64,000 nucleotides of DNA from Candidatus Omnitrophota bacterium (GTDB lineage: Bacteria; Hinthialibacterota; Hinthialibacteria; Hinthialibacterales; Hinthialibacteraceae): contig JBFMBP010000070.1 in assembly GCA_040755155.1 (NCBI GenBank), positions 52,590-116,589 of the forward strand. Direction: 5' to 3'. The position numbers were made by a program, and so were the translations under genes. This document shows positions 17,807-25,906 of the stretch, piece after piece (the first letter of the stretch is position 1; each line of letters begins with the position of its first letter). The notes beneath the pieces are model-generated. The model saw only the letters and a list, made by a program, of their open reading frames with translations, ran no database searches and was not told the DNA's origin.

Positions 17807-18531
17807 TCTGTTATAGACTTTTTTCTGGAATATCCATCTCCAACGAATGGAGGAAAGATAGAACTCGCATTCCCTTTTTAAAATATTGAATCGATAGGAT
17901 CAATATCTTGCTGTTCTTCAAACGAGAATCACCATATATTCCGGCTTGCCGGTTATATTAACCTGAGTTAGGGGTTTTCTGTCAATGTTTACGAACCTAT
18001 CCACGGCAAATGAATCCCGAAATGGACTTTATCGCGCCATAGCCCCTACTTTTTTAATAGGATATTATCCCGGAAAGCGGAAAACTTAAGTCTTTCTTTC
18101 ACTAAGCCAACGAACGTGGGGGTGGCAAGGGCAAGGTTGTTTCTGCCCTTGACTCGGCAAAAAAGTAGAAGAGCCATCTTGGCTCTTTCTTTTGACATTC
18201 AAGAGGCTGGAAATCTCTTCTACTTTGGTATTTCATAAGAGCAAGCCACTCGCTATTTGCGGGCTATATCAGGCAGAAAAAGTAGACCCGCGTGGGGAAG
18301 GATTTCTCGCTATCGCTCGAAATGACAGAGTCGCAGCTGACAGAGTCGCAGCAGGAGAAAGACCATGATTAACGATTTTTTCCCGCCGCGCCCGGCATTG
18401 CGGCATGTCATTTCGAGGGAGCGCAGCGACCGAGAAATCTTCAACCCCCTCTGTGCCATATTGGCTCTTTCCCTACTAAAGGCTGGAAGCCTCTTCTACT
18501 TTGGTATTTCATAAGAGAAAGGATTGGACTC
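17807..18531. repeat. Gene-free interval with nested direct and inverted repeats
   Basis: About 725 bp without a credible gene. A roughly 65-bp direct repeat occurs at 18172-18241 and 18455-18517; both contain GCCAT.TTGGCTCTTT, GGCTGGAA, and CTCTTCTACTTTGGTATTTC. Between them, GATTTCTCGCTATCGCTCGAAATGACA (split 18303-18329) faces its approximate inverse near 18406-18440 (TGTCATTTCGAGGGAGCG...GAGAAATC). The second direct copy ends 15 bp before the sulfatase start, so it may carry that gene's promoter or leader. The first 350 bp show nothing recognisable. Confidence 0.55.
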
Positions 18532-19944
18532 ATGAATTCATTAAATAGACGGTATTTCTTGAAAAATATCGGATACGGCGCAGGAGCGATAGCGGCGAGC
18601 GGTTTATTGACGGATGGATTAACCTTCGCCGAAGGCAAGAAGCCCAATTTCGTGATTCTCTTCGCGGACGATATGGGCTACGGCGATTGGAGCCGGGGCG
18701 GCAATCCCACTATCCGCACGCCCAACCTCAACCGTATGGCGGACGAGGGCGTACAGATGACGCAGTTCTATTGCGCCAATCCCGTCTGTTCCCCCTCGCG
18801 CTCCGCCCTACTTACGGGAAGGAATCCCATCCGCACCGGCGTCGTCCAGGTATTTTTCCCCGGAAACGGGCACGGCATGTCTTTGCAGGAAATTACGATC
18901 GCCGAAGCGCTCAAGCCATTAGGATATGCTTCCGCCTGCATCGGCAAATGGCACTTGGGAAGCACGCAGGAATACCGCCCCTTGCGCCAGGGATTCGATT
19001 ATTACTACGGCATTCTCTACAGTAACGATATGGTTAATCCCGACATCTACCGCAATGACGAAATGATCGAGCATCCCGCGGATCAAACCACCTTGACGAA
19101 GCGCTACACCGAAGAAGCCGTTCGGTTTATCGAAAAATCCAAGGATCAGCCCTTCCTTCTCTATTTGCCCTACACCATGCCGCACGTCCCCATCGCCGCC
19201 TCCCAGGATTTTCTCGGCCAATCCCGACGCGGCCTCTTCGGCGACGTCATCGAAGAGATCGACTGGAGCGTAGGCCGCATCAACGAAACTTTGGATAACC
19301 TGGGACTGAGCGAAAACACCCTCGTGATGTTCACCAGCGACAACGGCCCTTGGATGATTAAAGATCAAAAAGGCGGTTCCGCCGGACTATTGCGCGGGGC
19401 TAAGGGCGATACGTGGGAAGGCGGGATGCGCGAACCCTTCGTCGCCCGCTGGAAAGGAACGCTTCCCGCCGGACGCGTCTGCATGGACGTCGGTTCCACG
19501 CTCGATTTCTTTCCCACTTGCGTTAAATTGGCGGGCGCTGAGATTCCCCAAGATCGCCCCATTGACGGCATCGATTTGATGCCAACGCTCCTGGGAAAGG
19601 AATCGCCTGAGCGAACCATCTATTTCTATCGCGGCGAACATCTGCGCGCCATCCGCAAAGGCAAATGGAAACTGCATTTCAGTTACTACGACCTCGATCA
19701 TTACGATTTTCGCCTAGACGACTCCAAGAAAGGCTGGATCACGCCGGAAAAACCGCTGCTCTTCGATCTCGAGGCCGACCCTTCCGAACGCTTCGATCTC
19801 GCGAGTCAATTCCCGGAAGTTGCGAAGGATTTGACGGAAACCGCCGAACGCTATAAGGAAGAAATCCGTAAAAATGGCGAGAACCAAGACCTGATCGATT
19901 GGTTCGTTAAGGATTGGCCTACTGCATCAAGGAAAGGCGACTAA
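18532..19944 (+). CDS. Type I (formylglycine-dependent) sulfatase, probably exported
   Basis: A 470-residue alkaline-phosphatase-superfamily sulfatase hydrolysing sulfate esters. The N-terminus has a Tat-like leader, NRRYFLKN followed by a Gly/Ala-rich hydrophobic stretch (residues 5-30). Metal-binding DD lies in FADDMGYGDW (46-47). The sulfatase signature C86-S-P-S-R90 (NPVCSPSRSALLTGR) contains the Cys that is oxidised to formylglycine. ACIGKWHLG and the later FTSDNGPW match family motifs. Substrate is unknown. It stands alone after a repeat-rich gap. The only FGE-domain sequence in the window (62.4-63.3 kb) is broken, so maturation must rely on another gene. Confidence 0.92.
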   Translation: MNSLNRRYFLKNIGYGAGAIAASGLLTDGLTFAEGKKPNFVILFADDMGYGDWSRGGNPTIRTPNLNRMADEGVQMTQFYCANPVCSPSRSALLTGRNPIRTGVVQVFFPGNGHGMSLQEITIAEALKPLGYASACIGKWHLGSTQEYRPLRQGFDYYYGILYSNDMVNPDIYRNDEMIEHPADQTTLTKRYTEEAVRFIEKSKDQPFLLYLPYTMPHVPIAASQDFLGQSRRGLFGDVIEEIDWSVGRINETLDNLGLSENTLVMFTSDNGPWMIKDQKGGSAGLLRGAKGDTWEGGMREPFVARWKGTLPAGRVCMDVGSTLDFFPTCVKLAGAEIPQDRPIDGIDLMPTLLGKESPERTIYFYRGEHLRAIRKGKWKLHFSYYDLDHYDFRLDDSKKGWITPEKPLLFDLEADPSERFDLASQFPEVAKDLTETAERYKEEIRKNGENQDLIDWFVKDWPTASRKGD

Positions 19945-19963
19945 TCGAAAAACGATCCATCGA

Positions 19964-19992
19964 GGATGCGGGGGTATTCCCTTCCCGCATCC
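19964..19992 (+). terminator. Probable intrinsic terminator after the sulfatase
   Basis: A perfect 9-bp stem GGATGCGGG / CCCGCATCC with an 11-nt loop, followed by TTCCTTTC, starts 20 bp after the sulfatase stop. The U-run is interrupted, so efficiency is uncertain. Confidence 0.6.
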
Positions 19993-20367
19993 TTCCTTTC
20001 GAAAAATAATGGCAATTATTTCCATTTTCGATGAAAGGGAAAATGACGGCATTTTCCTTTTTGCTTTTCATTAATCGCTAAAAAATCGGTTTTTTTGCAG
20101 ATTTGATAAGAGATTCCCCTTTTCGCCTCTCCAACGCCACCGCGCCGCCGGTTATAATATTCGGATTATTAAGCGGTGGACGGGCGCAGCCAGTGGATTC
20201 CCGGCGAATCCCTTTCCTCTTACTCAAAGCCAATGATTTTTTGTTAGAGGCGGCGGAAACGAATTGGTTTCTTCCGAACGTTGCGCAATTACAACCAAAC
20301 AAGTTGTAGTTGTAGGGTGGGATCAAAGCGAAGCGTAGCCCACCCTATAGTCTTAAAGGTGAATTCA
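19993..20367. other. Gene-free interval upstream of dapL with a hairpin repeat
   Basis: About 375 bp. It contains TTATAAT near 20152 with no convincing -35. It also has a stem TAGGGTGGG / CCCACCCTA (20313-20347) whose loop reads ATCAAAGCGAAGCGTAG, a layout seen in widely dispersed repeats. This hairpin ends 20 bp before the dapL start and could affect its translation. No other gene is supported. Confidence 0.45.
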
Positions 20368-21597
20368 ATGAGTTTATTTATGGAGAAATTAATTTCGCAG
20401 CGTCTAGGCGGCCAACGATTCGGTAAGGACACAGCGATTTACAAGTTCGCAAAAATCAAAATCGCCAAAAGAGCCGCCATCGCTGCCCATCCCGGCGAGG
20501 AGTTGATCGATATGGGCGTCGGCGAGCCGGACGACCGGGCGGACGATTCCATCGTAGAAGTTCTTTACCGCGAAGCGCTTAAAAAAGAAAACCGCTTCTA
20601 CTCCGACAATGGCATTCCCGAATTGAAAAACGCCGTTAGCGCCTACATGAAAAACCGCTTTCATGTGGATATCGATCCCGAAACGGAAGTCAATCACAGC
20701 ATCGGCTCCAAATCGGCGTTGTCGCTTCTGCCCTATTGCCTCGTCAATCCCGGCGAAATCGCTTTGATGACCGTTCCCGGCTACCCCATAACCGGAACCA
20801 TCAGCAAATATCTGGGAGGCGATGTTTATACTCTTCCCTTGAAAAAAGAGAATCGCTTCCTCCCCGATCTCGACGCCATTCCGGCGGAGATCAAGCGCAA
20901 AGCGAAAGTTTTATATATCAATTATCCCAACAATCCCACGGGAGCGCTGGCGCCGCAGGAGTTCTACGAAAAAGCCGTGCGCTTCGCTCAGGAAAACGGC
21001 GTCGCCGTCCTCCAGGATGGAGCCTATATGGAATTAACCTACGGAGAGAAGCCGCTTTCCTTTTTGCAAACGCCCGGCGCCAAGGATGTCGGCGTGGAAT
21101 TGCATTCCCTCTCCAAATCGTTCAACATGACCGGCTGGCGCATCGGCTTCGTCTGCGGCAATCCGCTGCTGGTTAAAGCCTTCGCATCGGTGAAGGACAA
21201 TAACGACTCCGGCCAGTTCATCCCCATTCAGAAAGCCGCCGTCTATGCGCTGCAACACCCGGAACTCACGGATAAAGTGCGAACGAAATATCAACGCCGC
21301 CTGAACGCTCTATGCGCCATCTTGCGAAAACTGGGATTCTTCGTCAACGAACCCAATGGAACCTTTTATCTCTATTTCGAAATTCCCAAGGGAACCAAGA
21401 GCGGACGCCAATTCCAATCCGCCGAAGAATTTTGCGACTATCTCATTCGGGAAAAACTCATATCTTCCGTGCCGTGGGACGATGTGGGCCATTTCCTGCG
21501 TTTCACCGTCACCTTCGAAGCCAAAGATATGGAAGACGAAAAGCGGGTGATTGGAGAGATCGAAAAACGGCTCTCCAGCGAGGAATTTTTATTCTGA
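20368..21597 (+). CDS. dapL: LL-diaminopimelate aminotransferase
   Basis: A 409-residue class I/II PLP aminotransferase. DapL makes LL-diaminopimelate directly from tetrahydrodipicolinate for lysine and peptidoglycan synthesis. Features: LIDMGVGEPDDRAD near the N-terminus, YINYPNNPTGA, and the PLP-lysine segment LHSLSKSFNMTGWRIGF. The length matches DapL of about 410 residues. I chose ATG 20368 (MSLFMEKLIS), preceded by AAGGTG, over the frame opening at 20281, whose extension is within the hairpin repeat. An aspartate or other class I aminotransferase is the alternative, but GVGEPDDRAD and length favour DapL. Confidence 0.88.
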   Translation: MSLFMEKLISQRLGGQRFGKDTAIYKFAKIKIAKRAAIAAHPGEELIDMGVGEPDDRADDSIVEVLYREALKKENRFYSDNGIPELKNAVSAYMKNRFHVDIDPETEVNHSIGSKSALSLLPYCLVNPGEIALMTVPGYPITGTISKYLGGDVYTLPLKKENRFLPDLDAIPAEIKRKAKVLYINYPNNPTGALAPQEFYEKAVRFAQENGVAVLQDGAYMELTYGEKPLSFLQTPGAKDVGVELHSLSKSFNMTGWRIGFVCGNPLLVKAFASVKDNNDSGQFIPIQKAAVYALQHPELTDKVRTKYQRRLNALCAILRKLGFFVNEPNGTFYLYFEIPKGTKSGRQFQSAEEFCDYLIREKLISSVPWDDVGHFLRFTVTFEAKDMEDEKRVIGEIEKRLSSEEFLF

Positions 21598-21625
21598 TTA
21601 GGTTTTTTCAAAATTCCTTTTTTTC

Positions 21626-21715
21626 CCTCCCCCAAGTTTGGGGGAGGTTAGGAGGGAGGGTCTTTAAGTCTAACCAAATCAACCCCCCTCTAACTCCCCC
21701 CAAGCTTGGGGGGAG
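21626..21715. repeat. Dispersed palindromic repeat, family B, copy 2
   Basis: Matches the 14971-15060 element over its whole 90 bp with few changes: left hairpin CCTCCCCCA..TGGGGGAGG, centre TTTAAGTCTAA, right CTCCCCCC..GGGGGGAG. It lies 28 bp after the dapL stop. Confidence 0.7.
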
Positions 21716-21828
21716 AATAAAAAAGCAGACTTTATCAATTTTGCAATAGACTCTGCTTACCAACGAACCGCCTCTATGACGATTCGATACTATAACGCCA
21801 TTCTACCAAACAAAATGGAGGAAGCGCC

Positions 21829-23133
21829 ATGAATCCGTTGGCCAAAGAATTAAACGAAGCGATCGCCGCCGATAATCCGGCCGTACTGGAGATGCTCTCC
21901 AACCTGGGCAAAGAGCTCTTTATGCCGAAAGGGATTCTCACCCAATCGGCGGAGGCCAAAGAAAAAGCCCACAAATTCAACGCCACCATCGGCATCGCCA
22001 CGGAAGGCGCCGGCCCCATGTATCTGCCCGCCATCCACGCCAAACTAAGCGCCTTCGCTCCCAAAGACCTTTTCCCTTACGCTCCCAATACGGGAAAACC
22101 GGAACTGCGCAAGTTGTGGAAAGAGAAGATGGTGAAGGAAAATCCCTCGCTGGCGGGCAAGACCATCAGCAATCCCCTCTGCACCAACGCGTTGACGCAC
22201 GGCCTCAGCCTCGTCGCCGATATGTTCGTCGACCGGGGCGACTACATCGTTTTGACCGACAAGTTTTGGGGCAACTACAACCTAACCTTCGCCGTGCGCT
22301 GCGGCGGCGTCATGACGCCTTGCAATACCTTCACGCCTCAAGGCGGCTTCGACGTTCAGGCTTTGTTGAACAAAACGCGGGAATGCGGCAAGGAAAAAGG
22401 CAAAGTCATCGTCCTGCTCAATTTCCCCAATAATCCATCCGGCTACACGCCGACCGCCGCCGAAGGAAAAGCCATCGCCGACGGTCTAGTGGAAATCGCC
22501 GAAAGCGGCGTCAAAATCGTCGCCGTTACCGACGACGCCTATTTCAGCCTTTTCTACGAAGACAGCATGACGGAATCCATCTTCGGCCTCATCGCCAACC
22601 GTAGCAAAAACCTGCTCGCCATTAAACTGGACGGCGCCACCAAGGAAGAATTCGTCTGGGGCTTCCGCGTCGGCTTCATCACTTTCGCCGCCAGCGCTCC
22701 CGGAGCGGACGCCAACCTGTTGACCGCCTTGGAAAAGAAAGTCGCGGGCGATATCCGGGGCACCATCTCCAACTGCCCACATCCCTCGCAGACATTCGTC
22801 ATCGACATTTTGCAGAATCCCGAATTCCCGGCGCAGAAACGGCAGAAATACGAAATATTGAAAGTGCGGGCGCTTACGGTGAAGGAAGTACTAAAGACCG
22901 GCAATTACGGCGATCAATTCGAATTCTATCCCTTCAATTCCGGTTATTTCATGTGCCTGAAATTGAAAAACGTCGAAGCGGAGCCGTTGCGAGTACATCT
23001 CTTGAACCAGTACGGCGTAGGGACCATTTCCGTCAACAAAACCGATCTGCGCATCGCCTTCTCCAGCGTGGAAGCCGATCAAATCCAGGAACTCTTCGAT
23101 ATAATTTATCAAGGATGCAAAGACCTGGCGTAA
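21829..23133 (+). CDS. Class I/II-fold PLP-dependent aminotransferase, specificity unknown
   Basis: A 434-residue fold-type I aminotransferase. The substrate/PLP landmarks are NALTHGLSLVADMFVDRGDYIVLTDKFWGNY, VLLNFPNNPSGYTPT, VAVTDDAYFSLFYED, and a lysine in KLDGATKEEFVWGFRVGF at the PLP site. The usual SK is replaced by TK. The order dapL, this gene, serC suggests an amino-acid biosynthesis group, but each gene has its own upstream gap. I cannot choose among aspartate, aromatic or other specificities by eye. An ATG at 21829 follows GGAGGAAGCG. Confidence 0.8.
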   Translation: MNPLAKELNEAIAADNPAVLEMLSNLGKELFMPKGILTQSAEAKEKAHKFNATIGIATEGAGPMYLPAIHAKLSAFAPKDLFPYAPNTGKPELRKLWKEKMVKENPSLAGKTISNPLCTNALTHGLSLVADMFVDRGDYIVLTDKFWGNYNLTFAVRCGGVMTPCNTFTPQGGFDVQALLNKTRECGKEKGKVIVLLNFPNNPSGYTPTAAEGKAIADGLVEIAESGVKIVAVTDDAYFSLFYEDSMTESIFGLIANRSKNLLAIKLDGATKEEFVWGFRVGFITFAASAPGADANLLTALEKKVAGDIRGTISNCPHPSQTFVIDILQNPEFPAQKRQKYEILKVRALTVKEVLKTGNYGDQFEFYPFNSGYFMCLKLKNVEAEPLRVHLLNQYGVGTISVNKTDLRIAFSSVEADQIQELFDIIYQGCKDLA

Positions 23134-23173
23134 ATTCCTATCGCCGTAAGCCGAATGAGAAAGGAATCATGAC

Positions 23174-24253
23174 ATGACGCGCATTCATAATTTCAGCGCC
23201 GGACCGGCGGGGCTCCCCCTTCCGGCGCTGCAAAAAGCCCAAGAAGAACTGCTCGATTTCAAGGGTCAGGGTATGTCCCTCATGGAGATGTCCCATCGCT
23301 CCAAGCCCTTCGCCGCCGTGATCGAATCCGCCGAGGCCAATATCCGCTCCCTGCTGGGCGTCCCGAACGATTACGCCGTGCTCTTTCTTCAAGGCGGGGC
23401 CAGCCTCCAATTCGCCATGATCCCCATGAATCTGCGCGCTAAGGGACAATCGGCCGATTATATCCATACCGGCAGTTGGTCTTCCAAGGCGATCAAGGAA
23501 GCGAAAATCACCGGCGCCGTCAACGTCGTTTGGGACGGCAAGGACGACAACTACATGCGCGTTCCATCCGATGGCGAGTTGCAATTCTCTCCCGCCGCCG
23601 CTTACGTCCATATTTGCTCTAACGAAACCATCGGCGGCATCCGCTATCCCTCCTTCCCCAAGACAGAAGCGCCGTTGATCGCGGATATGTCCAGCGAAAT
23701 TCTCTCCCGCGCCATCGACGTAAAATCCTTCGGCCTTATCTATGCCGGGGCGCAGAAAAACATCGGCCCCTCCGGCCTGGCTCTGCTCATCGTCCGCAAA
23801 GACTTGCTTGAACGCTGCCCGGAAGACGTTCCCCTCTTCCTGCGCTACAAAACCCATGCGGCGGAAAGCAGCCTTTATAACACCCCCAACACTTGGGCTA
23901 TTTATATCGTCCAATTGATTACAGAATGGATGATCCAAATGGGCGGCGTGGCGGCGATGCAAAAGATCAACGAAGAGAAAGCAGCCATCCTTTACAACGC
24001 CCTCGATTCCAGCGCTTTTTGGAAACCCTGCGCCCAAAAATCCAGCCGCTCCATCATGAACGTCACATGGCGTATGGCGACGGAAGAATTGGAAGCGAAA
24101 TTCATCGCCGAAGCGACAAAAGCAGGTCTATCCGGCCTCAAAGGCCATCGTTCCGTCGGCGGCCTGCGCGCCAGCATCTACAACGCCTGCGCGAAAGAAT
24201 CCGTCGAAGCGTTAGTTTCCTTCATGAAAGACTTCGAAACCGCGAATGGATGA
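23174..24253 (+). CDS. serC: Phosphoserine aminotransferase
   Basis: A 359-residue class V-type aminotransferase that converts 3-phosphohydroxypyruvate to phosphoserine in serine synthesis. It begins MTRIHNFSAGPAGLPLPALQKAQEEL, the standard SerC opening, with LQGGASLQFAMIPMNL, SNETIGGIRYPSFP, the PLP-lysine in YAGAQKNIGPSGLAL, and C-terminal GLKGHRSVGGLRASIYNA. Length is typical. It lies 40 bp after the unassigned aminotransferase and probably shares its transcript. A strong terminator follows. Serine from this pathway would feed GlyA, encoded 8 kb away. Confidence 0.96.
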   Translation: MTRIHNFSAGPAGLPLPALQKAQEELLDFKGQGMSLMEMSHRSKPFAAVIESAEANIRSLLGVPNDYAVLFLQGGASLQFAMIPMNLRAKGQSADYIHTGSWSSKAIKEAKITGAVNVVWDGKDDNYMRVPSDGELQFSPAAAYVHICSNETIGGIRYPSFPKTEAPLIADMSSEILSRAIDVKSFGLIYAGAQKNIGPSGLALLIVRKDLLERCPEDVPLFLRYKTHAAESSLYNTPNTWAIYIVQLITEWMIQMGGVAAMQKINEEKAAILYNALDSSAFWKPCAQKSSRSIMNVTWRMATEELEAKFIAEATKAGLSGLKGHRSVGGLRASIYNACAKESVEALVSFMKDFETANG

Positions 24254-24285
24254 AGTTGGCGGGATTCATTGTGCATAAACGATAA

Positions 24286-24307
24286 GGGGCGCTTTTCATC
24301 GCGCCCC
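24286..24307 (+). terminator. Intrinsic terminator of the aminotransferase operon
   Basis: A perfect 7-bp G+C stem GGGGCGC / GCGCCCC with loop TTTTCATC, followed by TTTCTTATTTT, 33 bp after the serC stop. Confidence 0.8.
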
Positions 24308-24326
24308 TTTCTTATTTTGCCGTGCA

Positions 24327-24357
24327 GTTGAACACCGATCTTCACGGAGTGTTCAAC
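24327..24357. repeat. Inverted repeat, possible left-end hairpin of an IS200-type remnant
   Basis: GTTGAACAC and GTGTTCAAC form a perfect 9-bp stem around a 13-nt loop. It lies about 80 bp upstream of a decayed IS200-like tnpA. IS200/IS605 elements carry subterminal hairpins near their left end, so this may be one, but it could equally be unrelated. Confidence 0.4.
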
Positions 24358-24435
24358 CTTCAGAATTACACTTAAGAAAATAAGGGAAGATTCCAAGAAT
24401 GGATAGGTTTAGGGGAACGTTATGCTAAAGCAATC

Positions 24436-24621
24436 ATGAAAGAATATCGACGCGGAACATATACCGTATACGAAATACATCTGCATTTGGTGTAGATCAC
24501 GAAATATCGCCGAGCGGTATTGACCGGGGAATTAGGGAATCGAGTGAGAAAATTGATCCGAGAAATATGTGGAACCCATGAGGTTAGCATAATGAACCTA
24601 AAAACGGCATTTGACAATTAG
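24436..24621 (+). pseudogene. Remnant of IS200/IS605-type TnpA transposase
   Basis: Reading from ATG 24436 gives MKEYRRGTYTVYEIHLHLV, a stop (TAG 24493-24495), then ITKYRRAVLTGELGNRVRKL and IREICGTHEVSIM. This is the N-terminal third of a Y1 (HUH) TnpA, where the family has HLVWxTKYRR; the Trp codon TGG has become TAG. The HUH histidines would be in the IHLHLV region. The frame then ends at 24621, so the rest of the gene, including the catalytic Tyr, is lost. It is a dead element 290 bp upstream of the CRISPR-Cas regulator. Confidence 0.75.
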
Positions 24622-24852
24622 TTTGAGAATATTAATCCTTGTTTTTAATAAGGATGCGTAATAACATCCTTTTCACCAAAAGGTGAGCGGAATGTATTTC
24701 GTAACTCGCTTAATTTATTATACTTATCACTCGTCACTTGTCACTTATCACTGTTTTTAGGATCATATTTTCCCTCCAATCATTCTTATACGTATTCTTT
24801 CGATATAAAAATTTTTTGTATAAAAGTATTTTGTTGATTTTGAATGCAGAGG
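24622..24852. other. AT-rich gap upstream of the WYL regulator
   Basis: No gene is visible. It contains a short tandem motif (ATCACT, GTCACTT, GTCACTT, ATCACT around 24726-24752) and AT-rich sequence. The probable promoter of the downstream operon follows at 24853. Confidence 0.35.
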
Positions 24853-24882
24853 TTGAATATTTTCAGATGCTTTTGATATACT
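24853..24882 (+). promoter_or_regulatory. Candidate sigma-70-type promoter for the WYL regulator and perhaps the cas operon
   Basis: TTGAAT (24853-24858) and TATACT (24877-24882) are separated by 18 bp, 25 bp before the ATG of the regulator. Both boxes match the bacterial housekeeping consensus at 5 of 6 positions. This is a sequence match only. Confidence 0.5.
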
Positions 24883-24907
24883 GTAAAAAAGATTCTATGG
24901 TATTTCT

Positions 24908-25840
24908 ATGAATAAATTGACGCGATTGCGAAAATTACTCAATCTACTGGAATCAGGAGAGAAATATTTAACGGCCCCTGAATTGGCCAAAAGGCTGGAT
25001 GTATCCGTAAGAACGATTTACCGCTACTTACAAGAACTGGATGAATTCGGCGTCCCTATCGATAACGAGTTCGGTTATCGAACCTCGAAAGGCTGCTCTT
25101 TTTTCCCTTTCAAACCTAGCAGCGGCGATCTGCGGATGATTCAGGATTTGATCGATACGTCGCCTCTCGCCAAGTTGCCCGATCTTAAAGACCATTACCA
25201 AAGATTGCGCGCCCAGTTGACCTTGCTTTTAAGCGGCGGGGATGAGGAGGAAGACATTATCTGCGATTCCGAACCGTTTGTAGGAGACCGTTTGGCGTTT
25301 TCCCTAGAAGAATTGGAGAACGCTTGTTTCGAGCGCCGGATTTGCCGCATTCTCTACCATGCGTTGGACGAAGAAGAACCCTCCTATCGGACCATCCATC
25401 CTTACGGGATCGCCATCCGGCTAGGGCAGTGGTACCTGATTGCGTTGGATGGGGAAAAGAACGAATTTCGCATTTACAAATTTCTCAGAATCAAAACGTT
25501 GTTCGTAACGAACCAGTCCTTTCAACGCGACGCCGACTTTTGTTTCGACCGTTTTTTCGAGGATAGTTGGAACGTCTTCCAAGGCCCGATGCAGACCGTC
25601 CGCCTTCGCGTCCGAGGCATGGCGGCGCGCTTGGCGTCGGAACGTTCGTTTCCCAAAAGAATGGAAGTCGATTGGCAAAGCGCGGATGAAGCGATCATTA
25701 CGGCCACTATGCGCGGCGATCAAGAAATCGTCAATTGGGTATTAAGCATGGGCGCCGAAGCGGAAATCCTCGCGCCCCCAGAATTACGCGAGAAAGTGCG
25801 ACAAATTCTGTCAGCCTCCTTGCGCCGCTACGAAGATTGA
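24908..25840 (+). CDS. WYL-domain helix-turn-helix transcriptional regulator linked to the cas operon
   Basis: A 310-residue regulator. Residues 1-60 form an HTH_11-type winged helix (LTAPELAKRLDVSVRTIYRYLQELDEFGVPI). The WYL domain follows, with its namesake in GQWYLIALDGEKNEFRIYKFLRI around residue 176, and a WCX-like C-terminus ends near 300 (VNWVLSMGAEAEILAPPELREKVRQIL). WYL proteins sense nucleic-acid or nucleotide ligands and often sit beside CRISPR-Cas and other defence operons. It is 66 bp upstream of cas3 in the same direction, so local autoregulation of the operon is likely but unproven. Confidence 0.88.
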   Translation: MNKLTRLRKLLNLLESGEKYLTAPELAKRLDVSVRTIYRYLQELDEFGVPIDNEFGYRTSKGCSFFPFKPSSGDLRMIQDLIDTSPLAKLPDLKDHYQRLRAQLTLLLSGGDEEEDIICDSEPFVGDRLAFSLEELENACFERRICRILYHALDEEEPSYRTIHPYGIAIRLGQWYLIALDGEKNEFRIYKFLRIKTLFVTNQSFQRDADFCFDRFFEDSWNVFQGPMQTVRLRVRGMAARLASERSFPKRMEVDWQSADEAIITATMRGDQEIVNWVLSMGAEAEILAPPELREKVRQILSASLRRYED

Positions 25841-25841
25841 G

Positions 25842-25856
25842 TGACAGGTTTTGTCA
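25842..25856. promoter_or_regulatory. Short inverted repeat between the WYL gene and cas3, possible operator
   Basis: TGACA-GGTTT-TGTCA is a perfect 5-bp dyad starting 2 bp after the WYL regulator stop. GTATTATAAGG and a purine-rich AAGGAAGGA ribosome-binding site lead to the cas3 start at 25907. Half-sites in such a gap suit a dimeric HTH regulator, but a single short dyad is weak evidence. Confidence 0.3.
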
Positions 25857-25906
25857 GGGGGACGGGGTAAGATTTCCGTATTATAAGGAAGGATGGAACT
25901 AAAACA

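Noticed and set aside
20078-20326. An 82-codon minus-strand ORF upstream of dapL
   Set aside because: It lies over the hairpin repeat and low-complexity sequence and matches no family I know.
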